From assembly GCA_002726865.1 (NCBI GenBank), contig PBSW01000017.1, positions 1 to 21,225 on the forward strand: a DNA stretch of 21,225 bases. The letters are read 5' to 3'. Source of the stretch: Candidatus Bathyarchaeota archaeon (GTDB taxonomy: Archaea > Thermoproteota > Bathyarchaeia > TCS64). Under the pieces are notes generated by a model that saw only the letters and a list, made by a program, of their open reading frames with translations, was not told the origin of the DNA and ran no database searches. A program made the position numbers and the translations under genes. This document shows, one piece after another, positions 14,413 through 20,934 of this stretch (positions are counted from its first letter, which is position 1; each line of letters starts with the position of its first letter).

Positions 14413-16431
14413 TCAGGCACGCTCCAGTTTTACTGCACAAATTTTGAGTTCGGGTATCTTCGCTAAAGGGTCAACCGCGGAGTTCGTAAGGACGTTAGCG
14501 GCAGCCTCAGCATAGTGGAATGGTATGAAAACGACGCCTTCTAGTATTTTCTCTGTAACCATGGCTTTTAGGGATATTTTACCCCGTCTACTTGAGACCA
14601 AGACACGTTCATCGTTGCCTAACCCAATCTTATCAGCATCAGATGGATTAATCTCCATAAAAGCCTCGTTTCCCTGTCCCGTCAATGTCTCAGACCGCCT
14701 AGTCATGGTCCCAGTGTGCCAGTGATGGAGAAGTCTCCCTGTAGTTAATATGAATGGATATTCTTCGTCTGGCGCCTCTGCAGGAGGCTTGTATTCTACA
14801 GTATGGAACTTTCCGAGCCCCCGGCTAAACTCATCCCGATGAAGGATTCTGGTCCCAGGGTGACTCTTAGTGGGGCATGGCCATCGAAGGTCCTCTTTCT
14901 GCAGCCTCTCATGGCTGATCCCTCCATATATACCACCCAAACTCGCGATTTCATCCATGATCTCAGTTGTGGATCCGTAGTTCATCAGGAATCCCAACCG
15001 CGTAGATATTTCAGAGATTATCACCCAATCGGGGCGACTGTCGCCAACAGGATCAATAGCCTTCCTTACCATCTGAATTCGCCTGTCAGTTGCTGTAAAA
15101 GTCCCGTCTTTTTCTGCGAAACTAGCTGCGGGAAGAACCACATCCGCAAGTTCCGCAGTTTCGCTCATGAAAAGTTCAGAAACTAAAAGGAAGTCAAGTT
15201 TCTTGAGTTGTTTTCTAACGTGATTGGTGTCTGGGTCAGAAAGCATTGGATTCTCCCCCATAATGAACATGGCGTGGATACCGTCGCCGCACTCGTCAAT
15301 CATCTCCATGAGGGTGAGCCCATTTTTCCTTGGTAGAGTGCAGCCCCATACCTCCTCGAATCGCTCCCTCCTTGCATCACCCTTAACTCTTACATATCCC
15401 GGCAGGTAACTTGGGAGGCATCCAATGTCAGATGCACCTTGGACGTTATTCTGGCCTCTTAGAGGATTGACACCTGTTCCGGGTCTCCCCACGTTTCCTG
15501 TTAGCATGGCTAGATTGGTTGTCGAGAGAACATTTTCAACGCCGGTGATATGCTGTGTAATACCCATGCCAAAAAAGATGGAGGCTTTATTAGCTTCCCC
15601 GAACAGCCTTGCCGCCTCCTGAATCTCTTTCATGGGCACCCCTGTTATCCTCTCTATGCGTTCAGGGGAGTAGCCTTCAACCCGCTTCCTAAATTCTTGA
15701 AACCCTTCCGTGCGGGCGTCAATGAAATCATTGTTTTGAAGGCCTTCTTCAAGGATCACACTCATCATCCCGTTCAAGAGAGCTACATCGGATCCAGGCC
15801 TATGCTTGAGGTGGAGCACGGCATGGGCTGTTAGGTCTATCTCTCGGGGGTCCGCTACTATGATCTTGGTCCCCTTCTTCGTTGCACTAATCATTCGTCT
15901 CGAGATGAGCGGATGCTGCTCAGAAGTGTTGGACCCTATAACGAAGATAACGTCGGCCTCCTCGATGTCCTCCTGAGAGTTGGTCATTGCACCGCTTCCA
16001 AAAGAGGATATTAGACCTGTAACTGTACTAGCGTGGCATAGTCTAGCGCAATGGTCAATATTATTGGTCCCAACAGTTGCCCTGGCCAGTTTCTGCATCA
16101 GATAGTTCTCCTCGTTGGTGGCCTTCGCTGACGACAGGAATGCAAGAGAGTCGCTCCCGTGATTATCTCTGGCTTCCCTAAGTTCATTTGAGACCTTTTC
16201 GAGAGCTTCTTCCCAAGTTGCCTCCCTAAAGCCATGTTCTTCTCTAATTAAGGGAGTCTTCAATCTGTCTGGATGGTGGACAAACTCGTGGGCGCTCCAC
16301 CCCTTGATGCAGAGCTTCCCCTCTCCAGGGCCGTCCTGATGGGGGAGGACTTTTACCACCTTCCTGTTTCGGATCATGAGGAAAAGCCTGCAGCCGGTCC
16401 CACAATAGATACAGACAGTTGGGATCTTCAT
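14413..16431 (-). CDS. fdhA: Molybdopterin/tungstopterin formate dehydrogenase, catalytic alpha subunit
   Basis: 672 residues, the length of short cytoplasmic FdhA/FdhF-type enzymes. A [4Fe-4S] motif opens the protein: Cys7-x2-Cys10-x3-Cys14 … Cys41 in GKLCIKGW with the conserved electron-relay Lys43. The metal ligand is Cys132, with His133, in NNIDHCARLCHASTVTGLIS. It aligns with the selenocysteine-His of E. coli FdhF, so this is the Cys form. The MGD-binding core includes GSNTSEQHPLISRRM, MLTGNVGRPGTGVNPLRGQN and the C-terminal Molydop_binding domain (about 560-670, TTGRLLHHWHTGTMTRRS). No signal peptide, so cytoplasmic. Its ATG overlaps the HdrB stop by 4 nt, so it is the last gene of an hdrC-hdrB-fdhA operon. 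No FdhB or HdrA gene is in the window. Activity on formate is inferred from family; the CO2-reducing direction is equally possible. Confidence 0.9.
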   Translation of the reverse strand: MKIPTVCIYCGTGCRLFLMIRNRKVVKVLPHQDGPGEGKLCIKGWSAHEFVHHPDRLKTPLIREEHGFREATWEEALEKVSNELREARDNHGSDSLAFLSSAKATNEENYLMQKLARATVGTNNIDHCARLCHASTVTGLISSFGSGAMTNSQEDIEEADVIFVIGSNTSEQHPLISRRMISATKKGTKIIVADPREIDLTAHAVLHLKHRPGSDVALLNGMMSVILEEGLQNNDFIDARTEGFQEFRKRVEGYSPERIERITGVPMKEIQEAARLFGEANKASIFFGMGITQHITGVENVLSTTNLAMLTGNVGRPGTGVNPLRGQNNVQGASDIGCLPSYLPGYVRVKGDARRERFEEVWGCTLPRKNGLTLMEMIDECGDGIHAMFIMGENPMLSDPDTNHVRKQLKKLDFLLVSELFMSETAELADVVLPAASFAEKDGTFTATDRRIQMVRKAIDPVGDSRPDWVIISEISTRLGFLMNYGSTTEIMDEIASLGGIYGGISHERLQKEDLRWPCPTKSHPGTRILHRDEFSRGLGKFHTVEYKPPAEAPDEEYPFILTTGRLLHHWHTGTMTRRSETLTGQGNEAFMEINPSDADKIGLGNDERVLVSSRRGKISLKAMVTEKILEGVVFIPFHYAEAAANVLTNSAVDPLAKIPELKICAVKLERA

Positions 16432-17282
16432 CTGAGGACCTCCAGAATCTTTTCTTTGAACCCGGATGACATTGTCCTGTGGCGCTTGAGACCTATTTCC
16501 TCAAAGGTGTACCCCATAGCCAAACCCAAGAGCTGAAGATAAAACATGACAGGCACTTTGAACTCGAGCCCAAGCCTTCGGGAGGTAAGGAGTTGTCCCA
16601 TGTCGAACTGATAGAAGCACTGGGGGCAAATTACGGTGATGCAGTCAGACCTGGCGTTGTACATAGCCTCGAGCTTGGCGCTGAGAAGTTTGTCCGCCCC
16701 GTCTTTATCCCCGTAATTGGTAAGGGTCCAGCCGCAACAGAGAGTTTTGAGATCAAAATTAGCAGGTGCCGAGCCTAATGCAGTAACCATTGAGTCTAGC
16801 ACCTGAGGATCGAAGGGGTCGTCGAATGCCATAATCTCAGGGGGGCTGACAATGTGACAGCCAGTATGACCAGCAACTGTAAGACCCTTTAGAGGTCTCT
16901 CAATTTTGCCAGTAACCCGATGTAGTCCCAGGTCATCCACAAGCACAGATGCAAAGTGCTTAACCTCCACAGTCCCTTTAAACTGGTGATTGGTATCACT
17001 GAGAACCTCGTTGACCTTCTCCCTCGCCTCTTCGTCCTCCTTCAGGGCATGATTAACATGTCTGAGGGAGTATGTACACCCGTTGCAAAGGGTGATTATA
17101 TCGAGCCCTTCCTCTTCGGCAAGAGAGATATTCCGAGCGGCAATTACCATACCTGCAAACTTATCGTTAGAGAGAAAGCCCACAGGCTCAGGGCAACAGC
17201 TGAATCCCTTTGTCTCCTGGAGCTCCACCCCCAATTCCCCAAGCACTCTAACGGAGACCTTTTCAATGTGGGGTAGCCTCAC
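16428..17282 (-). CDS. hdrB: Heterodisulfide reductase subunit B (CCG-domain protein); true N-terminus lies upstream
   Basis: Two CCG domains, which bind non-cubane [4Fe-4S] clusters at the heterodisulfide-reducing site. First domain: FSCCPEP (Cys29-Cys30) and TLCNGCTYSL (Cys66, Cys69). Second: TGCH, TLCCGWT and VICPQC. The GTG at 17282 is the only canonical start, but it begins inside the family: the first domain's leading Cys is missing and no Shine-Dalgarno is present. Reading upstream in frame gives VKYSFFKGCFLPV before RLPHIEK, i.e. the standard HdrB start (M-K-Y-x-F-F-x-G-C). Cys at 17292-17294 stands exactly 31 residues before CC, as the motif requires. That frame has no start codon before a TAG at 17331-17333, and it overlaps the hdrC stop. 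The protein may be made by frameshifting from hdrC. It overlaps fdhA by 4 nt. Confidence 0.88.
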   Translation of the reverse strand: MRLPHIEKVSVRVLGELGVELQETKGFSCCPEPVGFLSNDKFAGMVIAARNISLAEEEGLDIITLCNGCTYSLRHVNHALKEDEEAREKVNEVLSDTNHQFKGTVEVKHFASVLVDDLGLHRVTGKIERPLKGLTVAGHTGCHIVSPPEIMAFDDPFDPQVLDSMVTALGSAPANFDLKTLCCGWTLTNYGDKDGADKLLSAKLEAMYNARSDCITVICPQCFYQFDMGQLLTSRRLGLEFKVPVMFYLQLLGLAMGYTFEEIGLKRHRTMSSGFKEKILEVLR

Positions 17283-17314
17283 TGGTAAGAAGCAGCCTTT
17301 AAAGAAGCTATATT

Positions 17315-17333
17315 TTACTGTTTTTTCCCCCTA
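17315..17333 (-). other. G5A6 run at the hdrC stop: candidate -1 frameshift site
   Basis: On the minus strand hdrC ends AGG GGG AAA AAA CAG TAA. A -1 slip on the A6 run, one codon before the stop, continues as ACA GTA AAA TAT AGC TTC. This is precisely the missing conserved HdrB N-terminus. The product would be a single HdrC-HdrB chain with HdrD architecture. A one-base homopolymer error would look identical. Confidence 0.5.
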
Positions 17334-17818
17334 TATTGACGAATCTTAATTGAAAGCCCAGTTTTATCAGCGATCTTTTTCAAGTCATCTGCTCCCGATT
17401 CGTCAAGAGGGCTCAGACCCATCTGCTGGCGATGACGCCTGGAAGAGGCTGTAAGGGGAAACGCGAAAGCAGTGGAAACCACGTTTGTTACCTCACCAAA
17501 AATAACCGGATGCGCCAGCCCCTCTTCAAATGCCTTGGCCTTCATAGACTCTATAAAACGGATCGGAGAGACCCCATAGGGGCATAGCTCCTCACATTTG
17601 TGACAAGAGACACAGAGCCATATATTTGGGTTATAAGAAGGTGATTCGGCACCGAGACAATCATAGACGTATGTGTATTGAGGATGGAATTGGCTGTCAA
17701 GCTGTGCGTGGCAGGCGTGCTCCTTCACCACGCAACAAACGCCGCATTTCAAACATATTTCCGAGACTTTTTCAATCGAAAGGTTATCATCGGCATCATA
17801 GTTAACACGAATGACCAA
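17315..17818 (-). CDS. hdrC: Heterodisulfide reductase subunit C (iron-sulfur protein)
   Basis: 167 residues, HdrC-like electron carrier between a flavin or formate module and the HdrB active site. A first cysteine group is ICLKCGVCCVVKEHAC (Cys22, 25, 28, 29, 36), and a second is WLCVSCHKCEELCPYGV (Cys69, 72, 75, 79), a standard [4Fe-4S] motif. The first group is unusual: the normal CxxCxxCxxxCP ending is replaced by CC and a later Cys. The C-terminal tail (QMGLSPLDESGADDLKKIAD) is as in other HdrCs. The start is a TTG, with no ATG or GTG available in frame. A TATA-like AGTAAATAACG is centred 32 nt upstream, so the mRNA is nearly leaderless. It is first gene of hdrC-hdrB-fdhA. Its stop lies within the upstream part of the hdrB frame. 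Confidence 0.85.
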   Translation of the reverse strand: MVIRVNYDADDNLSIEKVSEICLKCGVCCVVKEHACHAQLDSQFHPQYTYVYDCLGAESPSYNPNIWLCVSCHKCEELCPYGVSPIRFIESMKAKAFEEGLAHPVIFGEVTNVVSTAFAFPLTASSRRHRQQMGLSPLDESGADDLKKIADKTGLSIKIRQYRGKKQ

Positions 17819-17844
17819 GTTAAACAGGATCCATTTGGGAACGG

Positions 17845-17855
17845 CGTTATTTACT
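17845..17855 (-). promoter_or_regulatory. TATA-like box for the hdrC-hdrB-fdhA operon
   Basis: AGTAAATAACG on the minus strand is centred about 32 nt before the TTG start at 17818. It lies next to a CGCGCGCG tract. A small hairpin (AAGAAGC…GCTTCTT, about 17927-17949) lies further upstream and is not followed by a T-run in the minus direction, so it is not a clear terminator. Confidence 0.35.
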
Positions 17856-18017
17856 CTTATCGCGCGCGAATCATGATGAAATTAATTATGCCTACAACAA
17901 ACTATCTGCACTTGAGAATTTTTTCAAGAAGCCGTAGATACGCTTCTTAGAAGATAAAGATTATGAAATGCTAACGGGTGCGGCACGAACCACAAAGCAT
18001 CCGATCTTAGTTAATTT

Positions 18018-19004
18018 CTACCAGAGATAGCGACGCAGCCTTGCGCTGATCTCGGTTAGGGGAAATACCCCCCTCCGCTTCAGAGCCGTGATCACAAAAA
18101 ACAACAAGCAACCCGGAACCAAAAGAAGCGTGATCCTGTTAAAAGCCTCAAAGAAAAAAGGCGTTTCCCCCCTGAATAACCAGGTAAGGGGTACCGTGCT
18201 CCCGGAGACACGCCACCAGTTGCTAGGGGTAATCTGAGTCATCCACCAGACCATATCGTTGATTAGGGGAATCATCACCAGTACAAAATGATACAACCAT
18301 AACATCATCCCCATATCATCGTCATCAAATGCGAGGGGCGCGACCAGGCAGCCTATATACCACGCAGCCAGAGCAAACCTCTCATATTCTAGGTGGTTGT
18401 CAGGCCTCGTCATAAATAACGCGAGTGTAAGGGGTGCAATGAGGAAGGGGATCAATGATAGAAAAGGGAAATGTCCACCAGCTTTTTTTATTCTCATTTC
18501 AGGCAAAAAAAAATCCGCGAAAAACACCAGCGCCATGAGTCCGGTAATAAGGAGGAAACCTCTGGAAGTCTTTATAAACAAAGGGAAATAGCCCAGCACA
18601 GGGATCCTACCTATGACCTTGCCCACGACTCTAGTCTCGCTCACTGATCGCCTATCTTGAACCTTATTATTATCGCCTTTAGTGACATATTGCCATGCTC
18701 CATTCAAAAAAAACTTATCCACAGCCCTATGGACAATATATTCGTTAGTTGAACTAGACCTTAGGAATACTAGAATTTCTCCCTCGGGCATTGATTCAGC
18801 GACCACAGCCTCGAAGTCATCTATTTTCTCCACCAATATGAAATCCCCAACCCCCAGTGTAGGGACCATGCTCTGAGAGACCACAACCATGATGGGATAC
18901 TTGGTTTTCAGGTTAGACTTGAGGAACTGCATACCACCAAGGGCTAAACCGGCTAAGATCACGAAGAAAATGATATATTTCAGATATTCTTTCCAGCCTT
19001 CCAA
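18018..19004 (-). CDS. Signal peptidase I (archaeal Sec11-type) with a long membrane C-terminal extension
   Basis: 328 residues, about twice the usual archaeal signal peptidase. It has one N-terminal membrane helix (about 8-28). The catalytic region follows with Ser45 in VVSQSMVPTLGVGDFILV, His92 in EYIVHRAV (archaeal/ER-type Ser-His enzymes use His rather than Lys), and Asp111/Asp117 in VTKGDNNKVQDRRSV. It cleaves signal peptides from secreted proteins on the outer face of the membrane. The catalytic part ends near residue 145. The rest contains about five further membrane segments (around 150-168, 180-200, 211-227, 232-252, 290-310). It is last in the operon with tbp and tfe-beta, 20 nt after the latter. 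Confidence 0.88.
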   Translation of the reverse strand: MEGWKEYLKYIIFFVILAGLALGGMQFLKSNLKTKYPIMVVVSQSMVPTLGVGDFILVEKIDDFEAVVAESMPEGEILVFLRSSSTNEYIVHRAVDKFFLNGAWQYVTKGDNNKVQDRRSVSETRVVGKVIGRIPVLGYFPLFIKTSRGFLLITGLMALVFFADFFLPEMRIKKAGGHFPFLSLIPFLIAPLTLALFMTRPDNHLEYERFALAAWYIGCLVAPLAFDDDDMGMMLWLYHFVLVMIPLINDMVWWMTQITPSNWWRVSGSTVPLTWLFRGETPFFFEAFNRITLLLVPGCLLFFVITALKRRGVFPLTEISARLRRYLW

Positions 19005-19024
19005 TTTTTTCCCGTCTTAATAAA

Positions 19025-19387
19025 TTAGACGTCTTGTTCAACTGGGATTGGATTCATCCATAGAGTTAACAGTTGACAAGTAAGAGGAGAGACCTGGCCA
19101 CCATCAAAGCACTTGTTTAAGGCCTCACATACAATACAAGGACAACTCTTGATAGATTTGATGGTTACAAGTTTCATCTTTGTGAACAACTTGTAGGTCC
19201 ATCTCCCCTTGTTTAGGACTTTACTTCGCTCAATAGCTCCCTTCTCCTCGAACTTTAAAGCGAGCCTCGACCCCTCACGGCTAGTCACACCTAGACTCTT
19301 CCACATGTCGCTTTGAAGTAAACCTTCGGGACCTGCCTCAAACACAAGTTGTATGGCCTTGCGCTCTAGATCGTTTTTCTGGGGCAA
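19025..19387 (-). CDS. TFE-beta / RPC39(RPC34)-like transcription factor with Fe-S cysteine motif
   Basis: 120 residues. A winged helix fills residues 5-65 (AIQLVFEAGPEGLLQSDMWK, LGVTSREGSRLALKFEEKG, GRWTYKLF). The C-terminus is CPCIVCEALNKC then FDGGQVSPLTCQLLTLWM. Its Cys84-x2-Cys87-x5-Cys93-x10-Cys104 spacing and the GG-xx-SP-xx-C…W context match, from memory, the [4Fe-4S] end of eukaryotic Pol III subunit RPC39/RPC34. They also match archaeal TFE-beta, the partner of TFE-alpha in promoter opening. It lies directly behind tbp, strengthening the assignment. Start: TTG at 19387, with a stop codon two codons upstream in frame. An ATG 4 nt after the tbp stop (19404) is in another frame and hits a stop after 12 codons; one extra T would join them (MDEIEN + LPQKND). 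Confidence 0.85.
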   Translation of the reverse strand: MPQKNDLERKAIQLVFEAGPEGLLQSDMWKSLGVTSREGSRLALKFEEKGAIERSKVLNKGRWTYKLFTKMKLVTIKSIKSCPCIVCEALNKCFDGGQVSPLTCQLLTLWMNPIPVEQDV

Positions 19388-19407
19388 TTTTCAATCTCGT
19401 CCATGAT

Positions 19408-19974
19408 TTAATCATAGTAGAGGAGCTCGTCTTCCTCCAGGATGCCATGGAGTTTAAAGACTGCTTCCTTTACCATATTTTCATGTTTTGCTCCTGTGCA
19501 GACAAGCTTTCCGCTAGCGAAGAGAAGCATAACCACCTTGGGAATACCCATCCTGTAAATAAGACCAGGGAACTGCTCAGGCTCATACATAACATTGTCC
19601 ATGATATCTGCAGCCATCTCTAGGTCGATTTTTCCATGGAGATTAGCAGACGCTACAATGTTCTGGATCACTATGCTGGGCTTACTCAAAATGATAATCC
19701 CGTCACTTTTTAGCTCCCGTACGACCTTATTTACAGCGCTCCGGGCCATCTTTTCCGACTTAGCACCGGTGCAGACCATCTTCCCTGAACCAAAGATAAG
19801 TGTAGCCGTCTTCGGTCTCTTTAACCTGAAAACGAGCCCTGGAAATTGTTTCGGCCTGTACTCAACGTTCCTGAATACTTTCATAATAGCTAGTAGATCT
19901 ATTTTCTGGTCCAGCGAAGCAGATGCTACAACGTTCTCAATACTAATATCAATTTTTTCAGTCAAATATATCAC
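19408..19974 (-). CDS. tbp: TATA-box-binding protein (TBP)
   Basis: 188 residues with the two direct repeats of TBP. In repeat 1, IENVVASASLDQKIDL leads to QFPGLVFRLKRPKTATLIF and GSGKMVCTGAKS. In repeat 2, IQNIVASANLHGKIDLE leads to QFPGLIYRMGIPKVVMLLF and ASGKLVCTGAKH. It bends promoter DNA and recruits TFB and RNA polymerase. The C-terminal tail is short and acidic (LEEDELLYYD), as in many archaea. The frame opens with GTG at 19974, but that GTGAT also matches a Shine-Dalgarno core. A TTG three codons later (19965) may be the real start. It is the second gene of its operon, 25 nt after the 108-aa gene and 20 nt before tfe-beta. Confidence 0.96.
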   Translation of the reverse strand: MIYLTEKIDISIENVVASASLDQKIDLLAIMKVFRNVEYRPKQFPGLVFRLKRPKTATLIFGSGKMVCTGAKSEKMARSAVNKVVRELKSDGIIILSKPSIVIQNIVASANLHGKIDLEMAADIMDNVMYEPEQFPGLIYRMGIPKVVMLLFASGKLVCTGAKHENMVKEAVFKLHGILEEDELLYYD

Positions 19975-19999
19975 ACTACAATTATGTAATAATTCAGGT

Positions 20000-20326
20000 T
20001 CAAAGGTTGTTCACCTTGGAGAGCAGGTCATCAGGTAAAAGATCCTGGTTCTCAATCTCCACAAGAGGGAATGAGTTTTGATTTGGCTCCTTGGCCACCT
20101 TTTCGCTGGATCCGATCTCCCCCGTATAGGAGTTATATGTGACGAATTTACCTTCGATTGCCTCCGCCTCCCTCACGAAATACAGAAAAATTTCATTCAA
20201 CGTGCCACCGATGATGAAATATAGATGGAACTCTCCATTCTGGAGATGCTGTATAACGTTCATCGATGGAGACGATGCTACAAGCATAATAAGGTCTCTC
20301 AACGTCTTAAGATGAACAAATTTCAT
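20000..20326 (-). CDS. Uncharacterised 108-aa protein, first gene of the tbp operon
   Basis: A small soluble protein of unknown family. It begins MKFVHLKTLRDLIMLVASSP and has a strand-rich middle (GEFHLYFIIGGTLNEIFLYF, GKFVTYNSYTGEIGSSEKV). It ends in an acidic tail LPDDLLSKVNNL. No cysteine motif, no membrane segment, no recognised catalytic residues. Its position before tbp and tfe-beta makes a link to transcription initiation conceivable, but nothing in the sequence proves it. A near-palindromic TATA box at 20353-20364 lies about 32 nt upstream. Confidence 0.7.
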   Translation of the reverse strand: MKFVHLKTLRDLIMLVASSPSMNVIQHLQNGEFHLYFIIGGTLNEIFLYFVREAEAIEGKFVTYNSYTGEIGSSEKVAKEPNQNSFPLVEIENQDLLPDDLLSKVNNL

Positions 20327-20352
20327 GGCATTCCATATATAAGAAAAAACCC

Positions 20353-20364
20353 TCTATTTAAATA
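20353..20364. promoter_or_regulatory. Bidirectional TATA box (tbp operon and a 44-aa gene)
   Basis: CTATTTAAATAC contains the palindrome TATTTAAATA. Its centre is about 32 nt from the minus-strand ATG at 20326 and about 26 nt from a + strand ATG at 20384. Both distances fit leaderless or nearly leaderless transcripts, so one TATA element may serve both directions. Confidence 0.55.
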
Positions 20365-20383
20365 CTATAAAAAATAGGTACGC

Positions 20384-20518
20384 ATGAAAACTTATGGGAT
20401 GACCCGGGAACCCATTAAATCCATTCCAGTAACTTCCACCCATCCTGATGAAGAACCCTATATTATAGGATTTCTCGGACATGAAAAACGCGAATGTCCT
20501 AATATTCCTAAATATTAA
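20384..20518 (+). CDS. Small 44-aa gene divergent from the tbp operon
   Basis: Starts MKTYGMTREPIKSIPVTSTH, continues PDEEPYIIGFLGHEKREC and ends PNIPKY. It is not recognised but reads like real protein, hydrophilic with balanced composition. Its ATG lies 26 nt after the centre of the shared palindromic TATA box, the textbook spacing for a leaderless archaeal mRNA. It converges on the 20515-20706 ORF, stops overlapping. Too short to assign a function. Confidence 0.5.
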   Translation: MKTYGMTREPIKSIPVTSTHPDEEPYIIGFLGHEKRECPNIPKY

Positions 20519-20706
20519 GAAAGACCAACTAATCTCCTCGGGGGTTGTCTTAAAGTTGATCGATGGCGTCGCTTAAACGCTCCACAACCTAAAGTCAGGA
20601 GGCACTTGGACTTTTCACATCCATAGAGACCCTTCTCTGAGAAGAGTTCAGTTTCACAGATTTCAACTATATAATGATCCCTTTCAAACTCATGGACAGC
20701 CAACAT
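20515..20706 (-). CDS. Cys-containing small ORF, possibly the frameshifted body of a gene starting at 20749
   Basis: 63 codons, starting MLAVHEFERDHYIVEICETE, with YGCEKSKCLLTLGCGAFKRR in the middle. Cys17, 30, 35 and 41 could form a metal site. The last ~17 residues look like read-through of non-coding sequence. No good promoter or ribosome-binding site sits before its ATG. However, a strong TATA (AATATAAAAA, 20808-20818) and a strong TTAGGAGG site precede an ATG at 20749. That opens only 19 codons (MGKKDLQDGVSKSSNVGCP) and overlaps this ORF in another frame. A +1 shift between 20718 and 20693 would join them into one ~80-residue protein. Confidence 0.4.
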   Translation of the reverse strand: MLAVHEFERDHYIVEICETELFSEKGLYGCEKSKCLLTLGCGAFKRRHRSTLRQPPRRLVGLS

Positions 20707-20749
20707 TTGAGCTCTTGCTCACCCCATCTTGGAGATCTTTCTTACCCAT
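20690..20749 (-). CDS. 19-codon leader frame with strong ribosome-binding site
   Basis: MGKKDLQDGVSKSSNVGCP, preceded by TTAGGAGGCCCTC directly before the ATG and by a TATA box AATATAAAAA at 20808-20818. It is either the broken 5' end of the next ORF (20515-20706) or a short leader peptide that couples to it. Confidence 0.35.
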   Translation of the reverse strand: MGKKDLQDGVSKSSNVGCP

Positions 20750-20934
20750 GAGGGCCTCCTAATCAGCTCAGAAGATTTTATGAACGAGCAGAGATAGACA
20801 CTGTCCTTTTTTTATATTCCAAAGAAAACCTTGGAACGTGCATGATATCTGGGAAAATTCTAGGTTATCCACCACAAGGGGAGGAGGAGTCATCCCGAAG
20901 AGGAACTTCATTGGAAATGCCCGCGCGCGTTTCC

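Noticed and set aside
17927..17949. Hairpin AAGAAGC…GCTTCTT as terminator between signal peptidase and hdrC
   Set aside because: In the minus direction it is followed by an A-run rather than a T-run, so it does not look like a terminator.
20430..20500. Possible C/D box RNA (TGATGA near 20437)
   Set aside because: No CUGA D box at the expected distance, and the stretch is better explained by the 44-aa coding frame.
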